This document shows positions 33,601-46,064 of a stretch of 64,000 nucleotides of DNA, piece after piece. The position numbers and the translations under genes were made by a program. A model generated the notes under the pieces. That model made no database searches and was not told where the DNA came from. It saw only the letters and a program-made list of their open reading frames with translations. Within the stretch, counting starts at the first letter, position 1; every line of letters starts with the position of its first letter. Origin of the DNA: Xanthoparmelia taractica (taxonomy: Eukaryota; Ascomycota; Lecanoromycetes; Lecanorales; Parmeliaceae); assembly GCA_033085395.1 (NCBI GenBank), contig JANQBS010000148.1, positions 36,223-100,222 on the forward strand, read 5' to 3'.

Positions 33601-34154
33601 GGGAGTACGTCCGCGCGACAAGCAGCGCGATCACGAGCGCGGAGGCCGCCCAGCAAAAACGCAAGGACAAGGGCAAAAACATCTCCTTCGACCCCAAACT
33701 CCCAAAGAAACTCACAATCTTCTACGCTGCGTCCTTCCCCAGCTGGCAAGACGCGTACGTGGACATCGTCCGCGACTCCTTCAACGGCATGACTTTTGAC
33801 GAGAAGAACCTCAATACGAAAGTCCAGGCGAAGGGTAAAGCGGAGATGAAGCGCGCGATGCCGTTTGTACAGCAGTTGAAGAAGCGATTGGTGGGTGGGG
33901 AGAGCCAGGAGGTGGTTTTTGATCGGAAGCTGGCGTTTGAAGAGGGAGAGGTGTTGCGGAAGATGGTTGGAGGGTTGAGGCGGACGACGGGGTGTAAGGT
34001 TGTTGAAGTTGTGAAGGTGGAGGGGGAGGAGGGGAAGAGAATGGGGGTGGTGGTGGTTGGAGAAGGAGAAGGGAAGAGAAAAGAGTTGCCGACGTTTTCC
34101 GGACAGGCGACGCCAGGGAGTCCGAGCTTTCATTTTGAGAATATTGAGGGATGA
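30654..34154 (+). CDS. CDC60: Cytosolic leucyl-tRNA synthetase
   Basis: Exons 30654..30710, 30762..33274 and 33329..34154 give 1131 residues, matching eukaryotic cytosolic LeuRS. The HIGH motif appears as NGTLHAGHS near residue 85; the KMSKS motif is GEKMSKSTGN near 760. The large editing domain and a C-terminal anticodon-binding and extension region follow the family order. There is no mitochondrial presequence, since the protein begins MAAADGAAGATAKTLKLEN. The first intron (30711-30761, 51 nt) begins GC, not GT (GCAAGA...TTTACAG with CTGAC branch); splicing there gives LENTEKRDTLIEIEKRY, the conserved start of the family. The last exon is strongly C-rich first and G-rich later. The symbol is the yeast name. 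Confidence 0.95.
30711..30761 (+). other. GC-AG intron of the LeuRS gene
   Basis: The donor is GCAAGA in place of GT, the branch site GGCTGAC, the acceptor TTTACAG. No GT donor in the vicinity restores the frame and the conserved N-terminal sequence, while this one does. Confidence 0.7.
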
Positions 34155-34491
34155 TGATCAGCATTGATTTCAATTAGACACTGTGGGATAGATGAATGCT
34201 TGTCCCATTGCATACGGCAAGTTGAAATTCGTCTACATTCTAGCTAGCATATGAGAGTGCATAGATGGATGACAGCTATTGCTCTGGACAAGCCCACATT
34301 ACTCAGCCATATGTGGCTTGTCTGGGTATACATGCTCGCTAATTAACAGATAGTTGACTCGTAGGTCCCGTACGCCGAGGGTATGCAGGCCCCCACACTT
34401 CACATTTGGTGTCGTCCCAAAAATATATATTCACGAAGCAAATGTGGTGGGGAGCGAAAATGTGCAATTAGCCTTAAACAGGTGGACGGCG
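34155..34491. other. Intergenic, convergent 3' ends of LeuRS and TBC genes
   Basis: This 337-bp spacer holds no gene and should contain both polyadenylation regions. Confidence 0.5.
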
Positions 34492-37355
34492 TCAAGCGTC
34501 GATGGCTTTACGCAAGTCCGTCCATTTTTGCTTCAGACTGTCGTATTCGCCGTTGATCTAAAGGCTAAGTCAGTAAAAGCACGCTTCTAATGTCCTCGAC
34601 CCGTAGCATACCTCAGCAAATTGCATCTTTGTCTCTACCAATGTCTTCTCCATATCCGCAATCTGCTCTTCCAAAGCTCGGTTTTCGTTTTGCACCTCTA
34701 TATTCCTCTTCATGGTTCGATCCATCTCCTCCTTTAGTCTCTGCTCGACCTCCTCAGGCTGTTTCTCCACCATATTTCTCAACTCCTCTGTCTGACCTTT
34801 CAAGCTCTCGACGCTGTCATGTAACTCCTGATTCTCGACTTTCGTACGGACTAGTTCGGAAGCCATCTGCACATGTTCGGTGTCGGACTTCTCAGTCCTT
34901 TCTTCCAGCGAGCGGACTTTGAGGGCCAGCGAAGCATTTGTCGAACGAAGCGTTTCGAGCTCGGCCTCTCTTTCCTTTTCTGATCGCTGTTTCTCTTCCC
35001 ACTCTGACGCATAAGTCTTTAGCATCTGTGGGGTAATTCTGACAGCGCAGGCATCTTGGACGAGTATGTCGGCTCGGTAGATCTCTTTGTCAATACCTCC
35101 GCCTGAGCTCCCGAAGAATCCTGACTCAAGCAACGAGTTTGCGGATGGCGCCTGGTCAATATAGACATCGAAAAGGCGGTCTTTCAAGAAGTTTGTCAGA
35201 CCTGACATATCATTCATGCCAAGTAGGTTGTCGGCGTTTTTTTGCATCAGAGCTATACCAAATTTCAGAATGGCACCTTCAAGACCCTCGCTGAGTATGA
35301 GATCATATACACGGAGGACTAGCTGGAGAGGGAAGCGATAGGCGAACAAGGTAAGGAACCATTGCGTGGCATATAATTGTGGGGCAACGCCTTTTCGATG
35401 GAGGTGGCAATATACCGCTGGCTCCATGTCTTCAAGTAACCTCTCGAATTGATAAAGGTGCAGATGAAGGCCAGGCATATCCTGTATGAACATGTCGCGG
35501 AGGTGGTACTGATTCATCAGCCGAACGAGAAGGCAAAAAGCCTCTTCCTCGGGCATCTAGAAAAGCGTTAGTTCACGCTATCTTGCTTTTGGTAGGGTGG
35601 CTTACATTGAACAGCAATGGCATTACCAAGAAATTCATACCTTGGGCGTAACCGACTCCTTCGTCAAATAAGGCGTATGCTTTACAAACTCCAAAGAGGC
35701 CTTCCTGGAGCCCAGCAGCCACAGCATACTTCGAGTAGCTTGTTCGGGCTCCGAGATCCTTTCTGATGACCTTCTCCAACTTTTGCAAAGCAGCAGCATC
35801 CTCCTTTGCTTTCTTCTTCCGTTCAGCCACCATCGCTGTCTGAAGCTGTTTCATGCTCTCCGCGTCTTTTTCTACCTGCGACTGAGATGGCGATGCCAAC
35901 CCATTCGCTGCAGTAGTTGCTGGTGTGGATTGACCAGAGTGTACGGACGATGCTGAAGAGGCGATTGAGTGTTTTTCTTTGGTGCTGCCGTTCATTGAGA
36001 TGTTCGTTGGTGGGTGATTATTTGTTATAGCCATGTGATCGCGGTCTTTATCTGTACCCCGTACGAGCAATTCTCGGTAAACGCCTTCCAATTCATCACT
36101 TTTACTCTGGGCTAGTACTTGCCAGACGACGCCTCTTATCGCACTGGGAATGCCACTTGCTATAGCCATGCTGAGTTCCTCCGCGCTGGTCCTTGCAACT
36201 GCTGATGGCCCTTCATACACGACCGATTGCCACAAGTCCCAGTCGACTGGAGCTGCAGGATCGGTCATCGCCGAAGGTCCAGCTGACACACCAGAGGCTG
36301 TTCCAGGAGCTAGGCTAGGATTGGTCGTCGATGTTAATGAATTAGCTGGAGGAACAGGTGAGACAGGTGATTGTAGAGGGCTGGCAGCACCAGCAAGGCC
36401 AGCCTCCTTCTCGTCTGCGACACTCGTTGGGCTGCCAATGCCTACGCCAACGCTGGCACCACGCCCGATCAGCGCTGCAAGAGCTCCTCCGCCCCCTGTT
36501 GGCGACCCAACACCTTGCCCTTCGAGCGACTGTATGCCCGCCTCTTCTCTCATCCGGAGCATCTTGAACCGATCTCTTAAACTGCTTCTTTGCCGTTTTG
36601 CACCCGTGGAGCTGTCGGATTCTTGGCCTTCATCCAGCTTGCTCAGCATGAGCTCCGGATTCGAGCTGATTGAGGCTATAGAGGTGACAGTGTTGCGGCG
36701 GTCCCGAGGACTTGGCAATTGGTTGGAAGGCGGGACAGCATCTTTCGTTCCGGAAGTGCTCCTAGATAGCCAGGAGAAGCTCATGCCTAACTTCCTTGGG
36801 GGAGGGACTGTAGGAGGTGTAGAGACCGTTAGTTTAGAGGCGGGAGGTGGTCCCCAAGGGGTCGGCGGAAGATTTCCTGATAGACCTTGCGACCTAACAG
36901 GGAGCTTTGGAGGGGAGGTAGCCATGCTTTGCTTGGTGGGTGCAGTAGCTGTAGAGTCGGATCGTATGGAACTGGTGTCGTTTGTTCCATCAAGTTGCAC
37001 ATTATCAAGGGAAGAAGCCGATATACGGTGTGCAGTGAGCAAAGGAGATTTTTTTGGAGTCTCTTCATTATCTGGGTTGAGGGTTTCTTGCTTGTGTATC
37101 TGCGTTACTTCTGAGGACTGTATATTGGACCCACGGGGTGTGGAGGGAGATGATGGTGGTCGCTGATCGGTCAGAGGGCGTGTGGATGCAGAAGACTGCT
37201 GAGACCCGGGCCGATCAGTCTTATCTTGCGCATCCTCGAAAGTGTCCTATGGTATAATCAGCTAGGGCAGCTTCTCGGGTCGAAGCGAAAATGTTACCTA
37301 CCCCTTCCTTATCTGAGCTGTCAGCACTCGAGGGTATGGGGCCATTGTCGGCCAT
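34492..37355 (-). CDS. TBC-domain Rab GTPase-activating protein (GYP5-like)
   Basis: Four exons (minus): 37355..37302, 37246..35606, 35556..34612, 34557..34492; introns of 49 to 55 nt; 901 residues. About 380 residues of Ser/Pro/Thr-rich sequence precede the TBC domain (about 387-700). It starts GIPSAIRGVVWQVL, with the arginine finger in IxxxxR, and contains GYAQGMNFL with the glutamine finger. A low-complexity insert of about 100 residues splits the early TBC helices. A coiled coil (about 740-890: EKEREAELETLR and later ENRALEEQIADMEKTL) ends in a short final exon. Yeast Gyp5/Gyl1 act on Ypt1/Sec4-type Rabs at ER-Golgi and exocytic sites. A role in secretory trafficking is inferred from that resemblance. 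Confidence 0.9.
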
Positions 37356-38863
37356 CGTGATGGTTTGCTAAGGCTGCAAACAGAGTAGTGGAGTACAAGG
37401 AGGCTTTGATAGCGTATACAACTGGACGTTGCTGCTCGGTCGTGCCTGCACGAAGAAGGGAATAATGGAGGAAGCGACCGACGAGTCGTAATATGAAAAC
37501 AGAAAAGAGAGGACGAAACAGGAGAAGTGTCTCTATAAATGCTCGTATACTTGGACTATAAGGTAAGTACCACGTGGTAAAAGTGTGTGTTGATGCAGGA
37601 ATTGAAAGGCCGTGAGTTGGGAGAAAGACATTGTCCGGATTGTATTCTCCATATCCCTTTTCGGACAAGGGCGGCCTTGAATCTCGGAGCAGGGATCTTG
37701 GTCAATAGGCGCAAGCGCGCTATTAGTAAACAAGCGACTTCGAGTTGACTTTCCAATTCTCAGTCCTACGTTCAGACGATTCCTTACCCTTCGGATCAAG
37801 ATACAAATGATGCCTTGCAGCCTATCGTCCTGTCTCACTCAGGAAGAACGAGCGATGCAGAATGAGCAGTCCTCAGAGATGCGACCTCCCAAACACCTGC
37901 ATGTGCCTCTGCAGCCACACCACGGTCTTCGTTCCCACCACAGGTCACCTCCTTCGCCTACCCTCTTTTAATTGCATCAAACAGTGCTCTGAAACGCGCT
38001 CGCTGGATCCTCAAATGTGTTAGAGTCCAATGATCTTGAGGGACTCTATGGGTCAATAGAGCCTTTCCGGAAATCTCAAGCGAACGTACTCCGAGAAGCT
38101 AATTGCATGCTTGATAAAAGGAATTTGTATGGCTTCGTTCTTGGTTTGCAGTACCATCGAAGTCATCAAAAGCTACGTGATTCCATTAACACAAAGAACA
38201 AAAAGGTATCCAGCTTAGACACTGCTCATCACTTGAATCAGAAGAGATTGTGGGAAGACCGAAGAAACGGCTGACCTCAGCACTAACACAGCAATAAACC
38301 TTGTATACCTACCTCAGCTCTCAAAGATATCTTGCTATGTCTGACTTTACACAGGTGATCAATCAATTGAGAGCTAATACTGGATTTTAACGGCAGAGAC
38401 GTTGTTTGGGACGCATATCAGGGCGACGGCTTCCATGCTTCGATTCGGTGAAGAAAGATTGCAGAAACAATGGATATAGGAACAGGCGTTACCTTTTTTG
38501 AAAGTCGACTTCCAGAGTTCAGAACATCTAAATTGCATTATCACAGAGCTTTGACTGTAAGGATAAACTATCCGATTGTGGAGAGATCTTAGCCAGTCAC
38601 AGAAATCTATTGACCTTCCCCATGCAGGTCCTAGCTATCAATCCTCATTTTGAATCAAATGAGATTGTAGGATCAGCTAACAATCCATCAAGAGCCAAAC
38701 CGTCACCCTCCTATCCATAAATTCTCACATGAACCGATGTGTTCCAGTCGCTTATGCATCCTCCAAATCTGAGTAAGTATACTTCATAATAATTCATGCT
38801 ACCCTCCTCTTTCTAATCAATGCAGGCTTCTTCTCTCATATCTTACATTGAAATAATACTCTC
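37356..38863. other. Intergenic, about 1.5 kb
   Basis: It holds the TBC gene promoter at the left and the 3' end of the next minus-strand gene at the right. Open frames of 60 to 115 codons on the minus strand (37321-37838) show no domain and are probably 5' leader. No RNA gene was recognised. Confidence 0.45.
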
Positions 38864-40476
38864 TCAAAAGCTGTCTCCCGTGATGCAATCGAGCGCATCA
38901 AGTAGCGAACCTCCCAAGTATCCCTCCATCTCTTTGGTTTCTTCCGGCGAATACTTCTCGTTCGCAGCTTCTATGCTCTCTTTGGTCGGCAGCTCCCAGA
39001 TGGTGTCGAATGTTAAGAAGGGCTGGATGGCCTTAAGCTTATACTGGACAGTATCATTTCCGGGAACTCTTGGGAGAGCAGGGAAACGACGGAAGCCAGA
39101 GGTGTTTCGTTCATCGCCCTCCTCTTTCATCTCCTCGACACAAGGCCACAGTGGGTCTGGACGTTCAACAGGAGCTTCGTACATGCGCGCCCAGACTGAT
39201 GGAAAGACAAGCACAGAGCTGTAGTTTTTATGCTCGAATGCTCTCCCTCGAAAGGCTGGCCCGATCTTGACTGGACGACCAGGAGGTGGAAGACGAGGAT
39301 CGCGTAGTGAGAGGTTCATGCCTTCGAGCCTTCTTTGCTCCCGTTCTTTTTTGGCATCCGTACGATCACGTTGATGTGCCAGCCAATCTTTCAAGGTCTT
39401 GGGAACGACCGATGACCTTAACAGATTCATTCTCCCTAGGCTGTCTTCCACTCGTTGCCACCTTTCTTTCTCCACTACCAATTTACTGGTCCATGTCCTC
39501 GAGTTGGTATGGGAAGCTGCTGTGGGTTGCATCACGATGGGGTTGGTGCGACGTGCTGGAGCCCGTGGGCCTGAGGATTTCGAATGGAAAGGTCTTGCTG
39601 TTGGGTTTAACGTGTCTCCCCTACGAGTTGCATGGCGTTGTGGACCTTGGAAAGGGGTGGATAGCCTCGCTGCAGGAATCGAAGAGTCAGTGGTGTGAGG
39701 GGCGTCCGCCTGTTGATCTGAAATCTCCGTATGGGTCGCCATCTGTGGTGCACTCCGAAAGTTGTCACTACCCGTGGATGCGTTTGGTATCCGCAGTGAT
39801 AACCGTGGACGGGGACTGCCTTGAATTCTTTGCCCTGCAGCTCGTCAGAACCAGTATCTTGTCACTAGCTTTGTGGATGCTTACCTGGACCGACCGGTGT
39901 CTCCGTCTTGTTCCAAGATGACGCAGGAGCTTGGCCACGAGCGGAACTCCACGGATCGAAGGCTAGAGCTCTTGCCTCCCAACGAGAAGTCGAGAGCTGG
40001 CTTGGTCCCTTTGGCACAGAATCGAAGAATGGATCTCTTATTCCCAAATGTGGGGTTGAGAGCTCACTTTGATGAGCGGCCCATGAGCCAGGAAACCCAG
40101 TGCTTGCATCCAGCTGCATAAGTGGTGCCCGGATCTCTGAATCAAAGAACGAATCCGGGAAAGGAGCTTGTGCGCTGGGGTCGGTGGCAGTTGACTCGAA
40201 GGATGCGTCTCCGGCCTTTTGGTTCGAGAGCTGAATTTGGTCACTGGCGAAATAATTCAAGGCTGTGTCTCTTGTGCTTGGACATGATGTCGAGGACTGG
40301 CCTGGCTCAGCAGGAGTAGAAGCAAACCAATAGTCTACCTTGTCCGCAGGTGACATGGTCTGAGCCAATACACCGAAGGAGGTTGAGTTAGGATTGTTGT
40401 TCGGATTCACGACAGGCAACGCCCTCTGGGTCACTGTGTTGACAGAGTAGGTGTCAGACAATCCGTTCGTATCCAT
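38864..40476 (-). CDS. Unknown fungal protein, two exons
   Basis: Exons (minus) 40476..39885 and 39834..38864 are joined through a 50-nt intron (GTAAGC...CTGCAG, branch CTGAC) that keeps frame; 520 residues. The first about 200 residues are polar and probably disordered. The second half has a basic helical stretch (KLVVEKERWQRVEDSLGRMN, then DRTDAKKEREQRRLEGMNL) and a more ordered, conserved-looking end with FLTFDTIWELPTKESIEAA and EGYLGGSLLDALD. No known domain, signal peptide or membrane segment is seen. A nuclear or cytosolic scaffold-like protein is possible, but no function can be assigned. Confidence 0.65.
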
Positions 40477-41572
40477 CCAAAGCGATGTGAATGTAGCGCC
40501 CGATGTTGTAAGTCCTTCATCTGTTAGCCTTGTCTCTTCAGTGCTTCAGTCTGCGTACCTTCGTATGGGAATATTTCGGTCTTGCTTGCTTCTTTGAAAA
40601 ATTTGTTCATGCCGAGATGTTGTTAATGCTTGAACTGGCGATCCGGTGTTCGACAGTGCCTTGTGATTAGACAACAGTGTCGTTGTAGTTGTGTTGTTGT
40701 CAATGTGTGAGATCTGTTGAATGTAATGTGTGTGGAAAAAAGAGATGGAGTCAGAGAGCAAATAAAGGGATTGATGAAATGCCGAGAAAAGCTGAATCTC
40801 TATTGGGACATGAATAGAGACTGTATTCACTGCAAAGCAAAGTCGTGTGACATATGGCGATTCAAGGCATTCATCTCTGTCTAGGAGCGATCCCTTCACC
40901 GCCTTACTGCCAGAAGGGAATGCATAGCAGATGTCACACGTTTCTCAGGCACCTCTCTGCAATACGTATAGTATGTCACCTATACTTGCATTTATGCCTT
41001 TCAAATGTATGAGATATCCTGAACATTGTGTGATGGCAGGTTCAGAGAAGGCTTTCGGGGCAAAAGGTGAACAGGATCTGAGGCAGCTTTGGGCTGGCTC
41101 CCGAGGTGTCACAAAGCTATTTTTGCCCGTTCTCGGCCTTAAACCTGTGACAATCCACCCTGAAGATTGGACAGCGTGGTCTCAGTCGCAGAAATTCGAC
41201 GAGAGAGCGCAGAGGAAAGCACTCGTATCTCGGAGATAATGGCACTGTACATAGAAAATGTTTCATGTTTGTAATCAGAGCTCATTAGAATCGCTCTGAG
41301 CAGAGGTTGAGGGTGCTTCATGAACCTCAGGGCAGTAGTTAGGGGATAGGCAGATCTATGTCAACATAAGTATTCAAAACACATCACACCGTTTCCAGCG
41401 AATCATCCTCTGAGCATCTGACCTTTATTGATCCGCACAAACATGAAACGAGCGAATGAAATGTGTGCGAAAACGTGCCAAATAAAGGTAGGGCTAGATC
41501 GGAGAAGAGAGAGAGAGCCTCAACTTTGCCACCACCACCACCACCTTCACACTTCGTCCCTACGATATAGCC
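40477..41572. other. Divergent promoter region, unknown protein / CTF8
   Basis: About 1.1 kb. A minus-strand open frame at 40546-40899 contains simple AAC-type repeats and is more likely 5' leader than gene; a plus-strand frame at 40931-41239 has no recognisable content. Confidence 0.45.
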
Positions 41573-41989
41573 ATGCCTACCATACCCCTTCGTACTTCTC
41601 CTGCCCAAACAGCGGTGACAAAGCCCACTAATCCACTTCCACAACTGCTACAAACGCCAGGTGGACTTGCTATTCTTGAGATCCAAGGCAGTATCAATCT
41701 TCCCGCCGCCTCACCTTCCTCTCCCACCATCTCTATTGGCCGCCTTGTCTTTCCGGACTACTCGGCCGGCGAGTCACCAGAGAGCAAAGCTTGGATGAAG
41801 ACAGTCCATCTCTACGTTGGTCAACATCAGCGACTGACAGGAGAAGTGAAGAAGCTGCCAGACCCTGTGGCCGTCATCCGCAAGCGTGATAGCAGGGAAG
41901 CAACTGCTGAAGGGGACGAATTGGAGATAGCGGAAGTCATCTACTTCAAAATCATCTTTTCCAGTCGTCCTGAGCCTGTGGGCGCGTGA
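41573..41989 (+). CDS. CTF8: Chromosome transmission fidelity protein 8
   Basis: A single exon of 138 residues. The sequence carries the Ctf8 family pattern: TPGGLAILEIQGSINLP, IGRLVFP, VHLYVGQHQRLTGEVKKLP, a basic linker, then LEIAEVIYFKIIFSSRPEP at the C-terminus. Ctf8 joins Ctf18 and Dcc1 in the alternative clamp loader (Ctf18-RFC) that loads PCNA and supports sister-chromatid cohesion in the nucleus. Length agrees with other filamentous fungi. No intron is needed. Confidence 0.92.
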   Translation: MPTIPLRTSPAQTAVTKPTNPLPQLLQTPGGLAILEIQGSINLPAASPSSPTISIGRLVFPDYSAGESPESKAWMKTVHLYVGQHQRLTGEVKKLPDPVAVIRKRDSREATAEGDELEIAEVIYFKIIFSSRPEPVGA

Positions 41990-42203
41990 AGCTGCACAGT
42001 GACTCCATCTCGCGTCTATCTTAGGGGAGGGGTCACGCGACGTCCAGGCGTACCAGTGAAAAAACCGCGCCACCGCCGCGGAGAATCAGGACTGAACACC
42101 TGCCTGCTTAACGTCATCATCTAACAACTTGAACATCAAGCAAGTCGGTATCGACAAGCCTCTTCCATCAATTCATATCTCCGAGATTTCTTGCAGCGCC
42201 ACC

Positions 42204-43884
42204 ATGGTGGGGGACGATAGACTTAATCCTCTCGGCCTTTTGAAGACGTTAACGACGGCTGCAGGTTGGATACTCGCTGTGGTGAGCGCAACGAAAAGTC
42301 TCGCAATGCCACGTTTGCTTAATCATCGCAGTCAATTGCAGTCGCCGTTGCTCGAGTCGTACTTGTAGCCATCTACAATGTCTACTTCCATCCGCTTCGC
42401 AATTTCCCTGGACCTAAATTTGCAGCAGCTACACCTTTGCCCTTCGTATGGCGCCTTCTAAATGGCCGGATGGTACATTGGACTATGAAGTTGCATGCAA
42501 AGTACGGTGTGGTGGTTCGTGTGCATCCGGATGAGCTGTCCTTTATTGGTTCTTCCGCCTGGGGAGACATTTACACTGCCCGTCCACAGCTTCCCAAGCC
42601 TACATTTGGAGTGCTGGAAACACCAAATGGTATACGCACTATTGGAACAATTCCCGACGCTGAGACCCATGGGCGCCAGAGGAAAATCATTAGCCACGCC
42701 TTTTCCGACCGGGCCTTGCTGAGCCAAGAGTATATCCTACAGAAGTACAGTGACCTATTAATTGATCGACTACGAGATCAGCCTAATCTTCAGGATGGCA
42801 GTCTTGATATCTGCTCTTGGTATAATTTCACGACATTCGATGTGCTGGGCGATCTGTGTTTCGGAGAATCCTTCCATTGCCTGGAGACTGCGGAAAACCA
42901 TCCGTGGGTCACCTCTGTCTTCATGGGGGTCAAGATAGCCCAACTCTTTACTGTCTTTCATCACTTCCCGCCGATGAATACCATCGTCAAGATGTGTCTA
43001 CCCCAATTCGTCCGTGATGAAGCTCAAAAGAGTTTTACCTTTACCCGAGAACGTGTAGACAGACGCATCGCGTCCAAGTCAGATAGACCGGACTTTATGA
43101 AATACATCCTTCAGAATAACTACCCAGGAGGTTTGAGCAGAGAAGAAATTAATTCGACAAGCACTTTGCTCGTGCTTGCGGGTAGCGAGACATCCGCCAC
43201 CACTCTTACCGCAGCCACCTACTTCGCTCTGAAAAACCCTGCTGTGATGGAGAGACTCGTGCAGGAAATTCGGGAAGCGTTCAAAAGCCAAGGTGATATC
43301 ACCATCGCAGCTGTGTCCAATCTACCTTACGTACATGCTGTTATCCAAGAAACGCTTCGCATGCATCCAACAGGCCCAGTCTCAGTCCCTCGCCAAGTGG
43401 ACAGGCCTGACGTAGTCGTCTGTGGCATGGCTGTTCCGCAGGGGGTGGGTATCTGTTTGTTTTAAATTCTCAAACTCTGGTCTTGCTGACTACTACAGAT
43501 ACGAGTCGGGATTCCCCAAAAGACGGCTTTCCGATCTCCGTTGAACTTCGTTGACCCAGACACATATATACCAGAGCGTTGGCTCGACGATGCAGACCCT
43601 CGATTCGCTCAAGACGATAAGGCTGTATTTGAGCCTTTTATGGTTGGGCCTCGAAACTGCATTGGGAAGACGTAAGTCGCCCCGCACTCTTCGTTGCTGT
43701 AAATACTGACTGCCTGAATCATAGACTGGCCTGGGTGGAAATGAAAATGGTGTTCGCCAAAGTCTTGTGGAACTTTGATCTGGAATTATCAGAGAAGATG
43801 ATGGGAGGAGATTGGTCTGATCAGAAGGTGTACTTGCTCAACGAGAAAACGCCGATGTATGTCAAGATGAGGCCGAGAGTGTAG
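42204..43884 (+). CDS. Cytochrome P450 (CYP65-like)
   Basis: Exons 42204..42281, 42332..43444, 43499..43671 and 43725..43884 give 507 residues. An N-terminal anchor formed across the first splice (LAVSIAVAVARVVLVAIYNV) leads into YFHPLRNFPGPK. I-helix AGSETSAT, K-helix ETLR, PERW, and haem loop FMVGPRNCIG (Cys near 451) are all intact. Introns are 50 to 54 nt with normal borders. It is related to the P450 at 3995-5787 but clearly diverged, and has four exons instead of five. It stands alone between CTF8 and UTP7, with no biosynthetic partner nearby. Detoxification or an unlinked metabolic step are possible roles. Confidence 0.9.
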
Positions 43885-44352
43885 GTTATGACTGTCAACG
43901 GATGGAGGTATACCGTTGCTCGCACTTCAGGTTCAAAAAGCGATTCTTACTTGACCATATCAAATTGGTTATGGGTGATCGGTTCAGTGTTTAGTAGATG
44001 TACGGAATAGGAGACGCTGCACTCAATGGAAGGGTAATTTCCAGGGCAAGACCTTGTGCCCGAGCGCGCCAAGTCTCTATTGTTAACCCGACATTGGTTT
44101 GCAGCCACACATTTTGGTCCAGAATCGGTCCTCTCCAGTACAATTTCAAGCCAGTAGCTGGGATGTCTTTCTATATACCCGCCGCAGTCAAGTCCACATC
44201 TCAGTATTTCGTTTTCTCCAGCCCTCTTCGCTCTTAACACCGAGCGTCTCTTAAACCCGAAGGCTTGGCACTAAAATGTCCATGGTGCCATTCCACACGA
44301 AAAACTTCACCAACAAAACACTTCTGTCGCAAAGGTACTACTCCCACGAACA
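43885..44352. other. Intergenic between P450 and UTP7
   Basis: No supported gene in 468 bases; it contains the P450 3' end and the UTP7 promoter. Confidence 0.5.
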
Positions 44353-46064
44353 ATGGAGTCAGAAGTCCGAATCGTAACCAAAAACCCTCGACCAGTCAGC
44401 GCAAACCCTCCCAAAGCCCGACCAAAACCCCTCGACCCAGAAGCCGCAGCTCTCAAGAAACGAGAAACATCCGCCCACCAAACCTACGGCCGCGGCCGCA
44501 AAATCCCCTCCAAATCCATCAAGGACAAAAAGCTCCGCTCCAACCTCAAATCCCTCGAGTCCAAATACAAAGATGCGGTTCTGAAAGCGCACGACGCGGA
44601 GATCCTGCTCGAGCACGAGTCTGGGTTCTTGGAACCCGAGGATGAGCTGGAGAGGACGTATAAGGTGCGGCAGGATGAGGTGAAGGGGAGTGTGGCGGTG
44701 GAGACGGCGAGGAAGGGGTTTGAGATTAGGTTGAAGGGGGGGTTGGGGCCGTATGGGTGTGATTATACGAGGAATGGGAGGTGGTTGTTGTTGGCGGGGA
44801 GGAAGGGGCATGTGGCGACGATGGATTGGAGGGATGGGAGGTTGGGGTTTGAGATTCAGTTGGGGGAGACGGTGAGGGATGCGAAGTGGTTGCATAATGA
44901 TCAATTGTGGGTGGCACCTTGCTTCATACGAGGTGTCATGCTAACGTCTGAAGTGTCGCGGTTGCTCAGAAGAAATACACATATATTTACGACCATGCGG
45001 GTGTTGAGCTCCATTGCCTGAGGAAGCATATAGAGGTCACGCATATGGAGTTCCTCCCGCATCATTTTCTGTTGGCCACTGTGGGCAATGCTGGCTATCT
45101 GAAGTACACAGATACTTCCACTGGCGCGATGGTGATAGAAATGCCGACGAAAACAGGATCACCGACTGCTCTAGCTCAATCGCCTTATAACGCGATCCTT
45201 CACCTTGGAAACCAGCAAGGTACTGTGGGCCTATGGAGTCCAAATTCAACCGCGCCGCTTGTAAAGATTCAGGCACATCGTGGTCCAGTCAGGGCCATTT
45301 CAATTAATCGAGAGGGTAGATATATGTGCACGGCGGGACAGGATCTTAAGATGGGGGTGTGGGACCTCCGGATGTATCGTGAGGTCAATCAGTATTTCCT
45401 ACGGCAGCCTGGATCTTCCGTTGCAATCAGTGACAGGAACCTTGTTGGTGTGGGATGGGGGACACAGGTTTCAATATGGAAAGGGCTTTTCGACAAGCAT
45501 CGGGACGACCAGGAAAAGGTCCAATCTCCATACATGGGATATGGAGGCGAAGGGAGAAGAATTGAATCGCTGAAATGGTGCCCCTTTGAGGATGTGCTTG
45601 GAATTTCCCACGACCAAGGCTTCTCCAGCATCATTGTGCCTGGCAGCGGCGAACCCAACTTTGATGCGCTTGAACTCAACCCTTATGAGAATACGAAGCA
45701 GCGGCAAGAAGCGGAGGTACAAGCTCTACTGAACAAGTTACAACCAGAGATGATATCTTTGAACCCAGACTACATTGGTAATGTTGACCTGGCTTCCGCG
45801 GCTGAGCGAAAGAAGGAGGCAGATTTGGACAGGAAGCCCGAGGATCCGCTTTTGATGGCCAAAGAGAAAAACAGGGGGCGAGGGAAGAATAGTAGCCTAC
45901 GGAAATTTATGAGGAAGAAGGGAAAAGGGAATGTTATTGACGAGCAGAGGGTGAGAATTGAGGAGATGAAGGCTGAACGGCAGAAAAGGGCCAAGACGAA
46001 GTCAAAGAAGCAGGCGCAGGAACTGGGACCTGCGCTGGCGAGGTTTGCTAAGAAAGGAACCTGA
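44353..46064 (+). CDS. UTP7: U3 snoRNP protein Utp7 (WD repeat, BING4-type)
   Basis: Exons 44353..44906 and 44954..46064 give 554 residues, close to yeast Utp7. The 47-nt intron (GTGGGT...CTGAAG, branch CTAAC) restores HNDQFVAVAQKKYTYIYDHA, a conserved stretch. A basic N-terminal region (about 1-90) precedes a WD40 propeller with units such as KGHVATMDWRDG, VTHMEFLPHHFLLATVG and MCTAGQDLKMGVWDLR. A BING4 C-terminal domain (about 390-470) and a Lys-rich tail ending ALARFAKKGT follow. Utp7 belongs to the small-subunit processome and is needed for 18S rRNA processing in the nucleolus. The coding strand turns from C-rich to G-rich within exon 1. Confidence 0.93.

Noticed and set aside
36150..37166. 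Plus-strand frame of 338 codons opposite the TBC gene
   Set aside because: It lies wholly antisense to the Ser/Pro-rich TBC exon and shows no motif of its own.
44359..44904. Minus-strand frame of 181 codons opposite UTP7 exon 1
   Set aside because: Antisense to a clear UTP7 exon and strongly biased in composition; arises from the C/G-skewed coding sequence.
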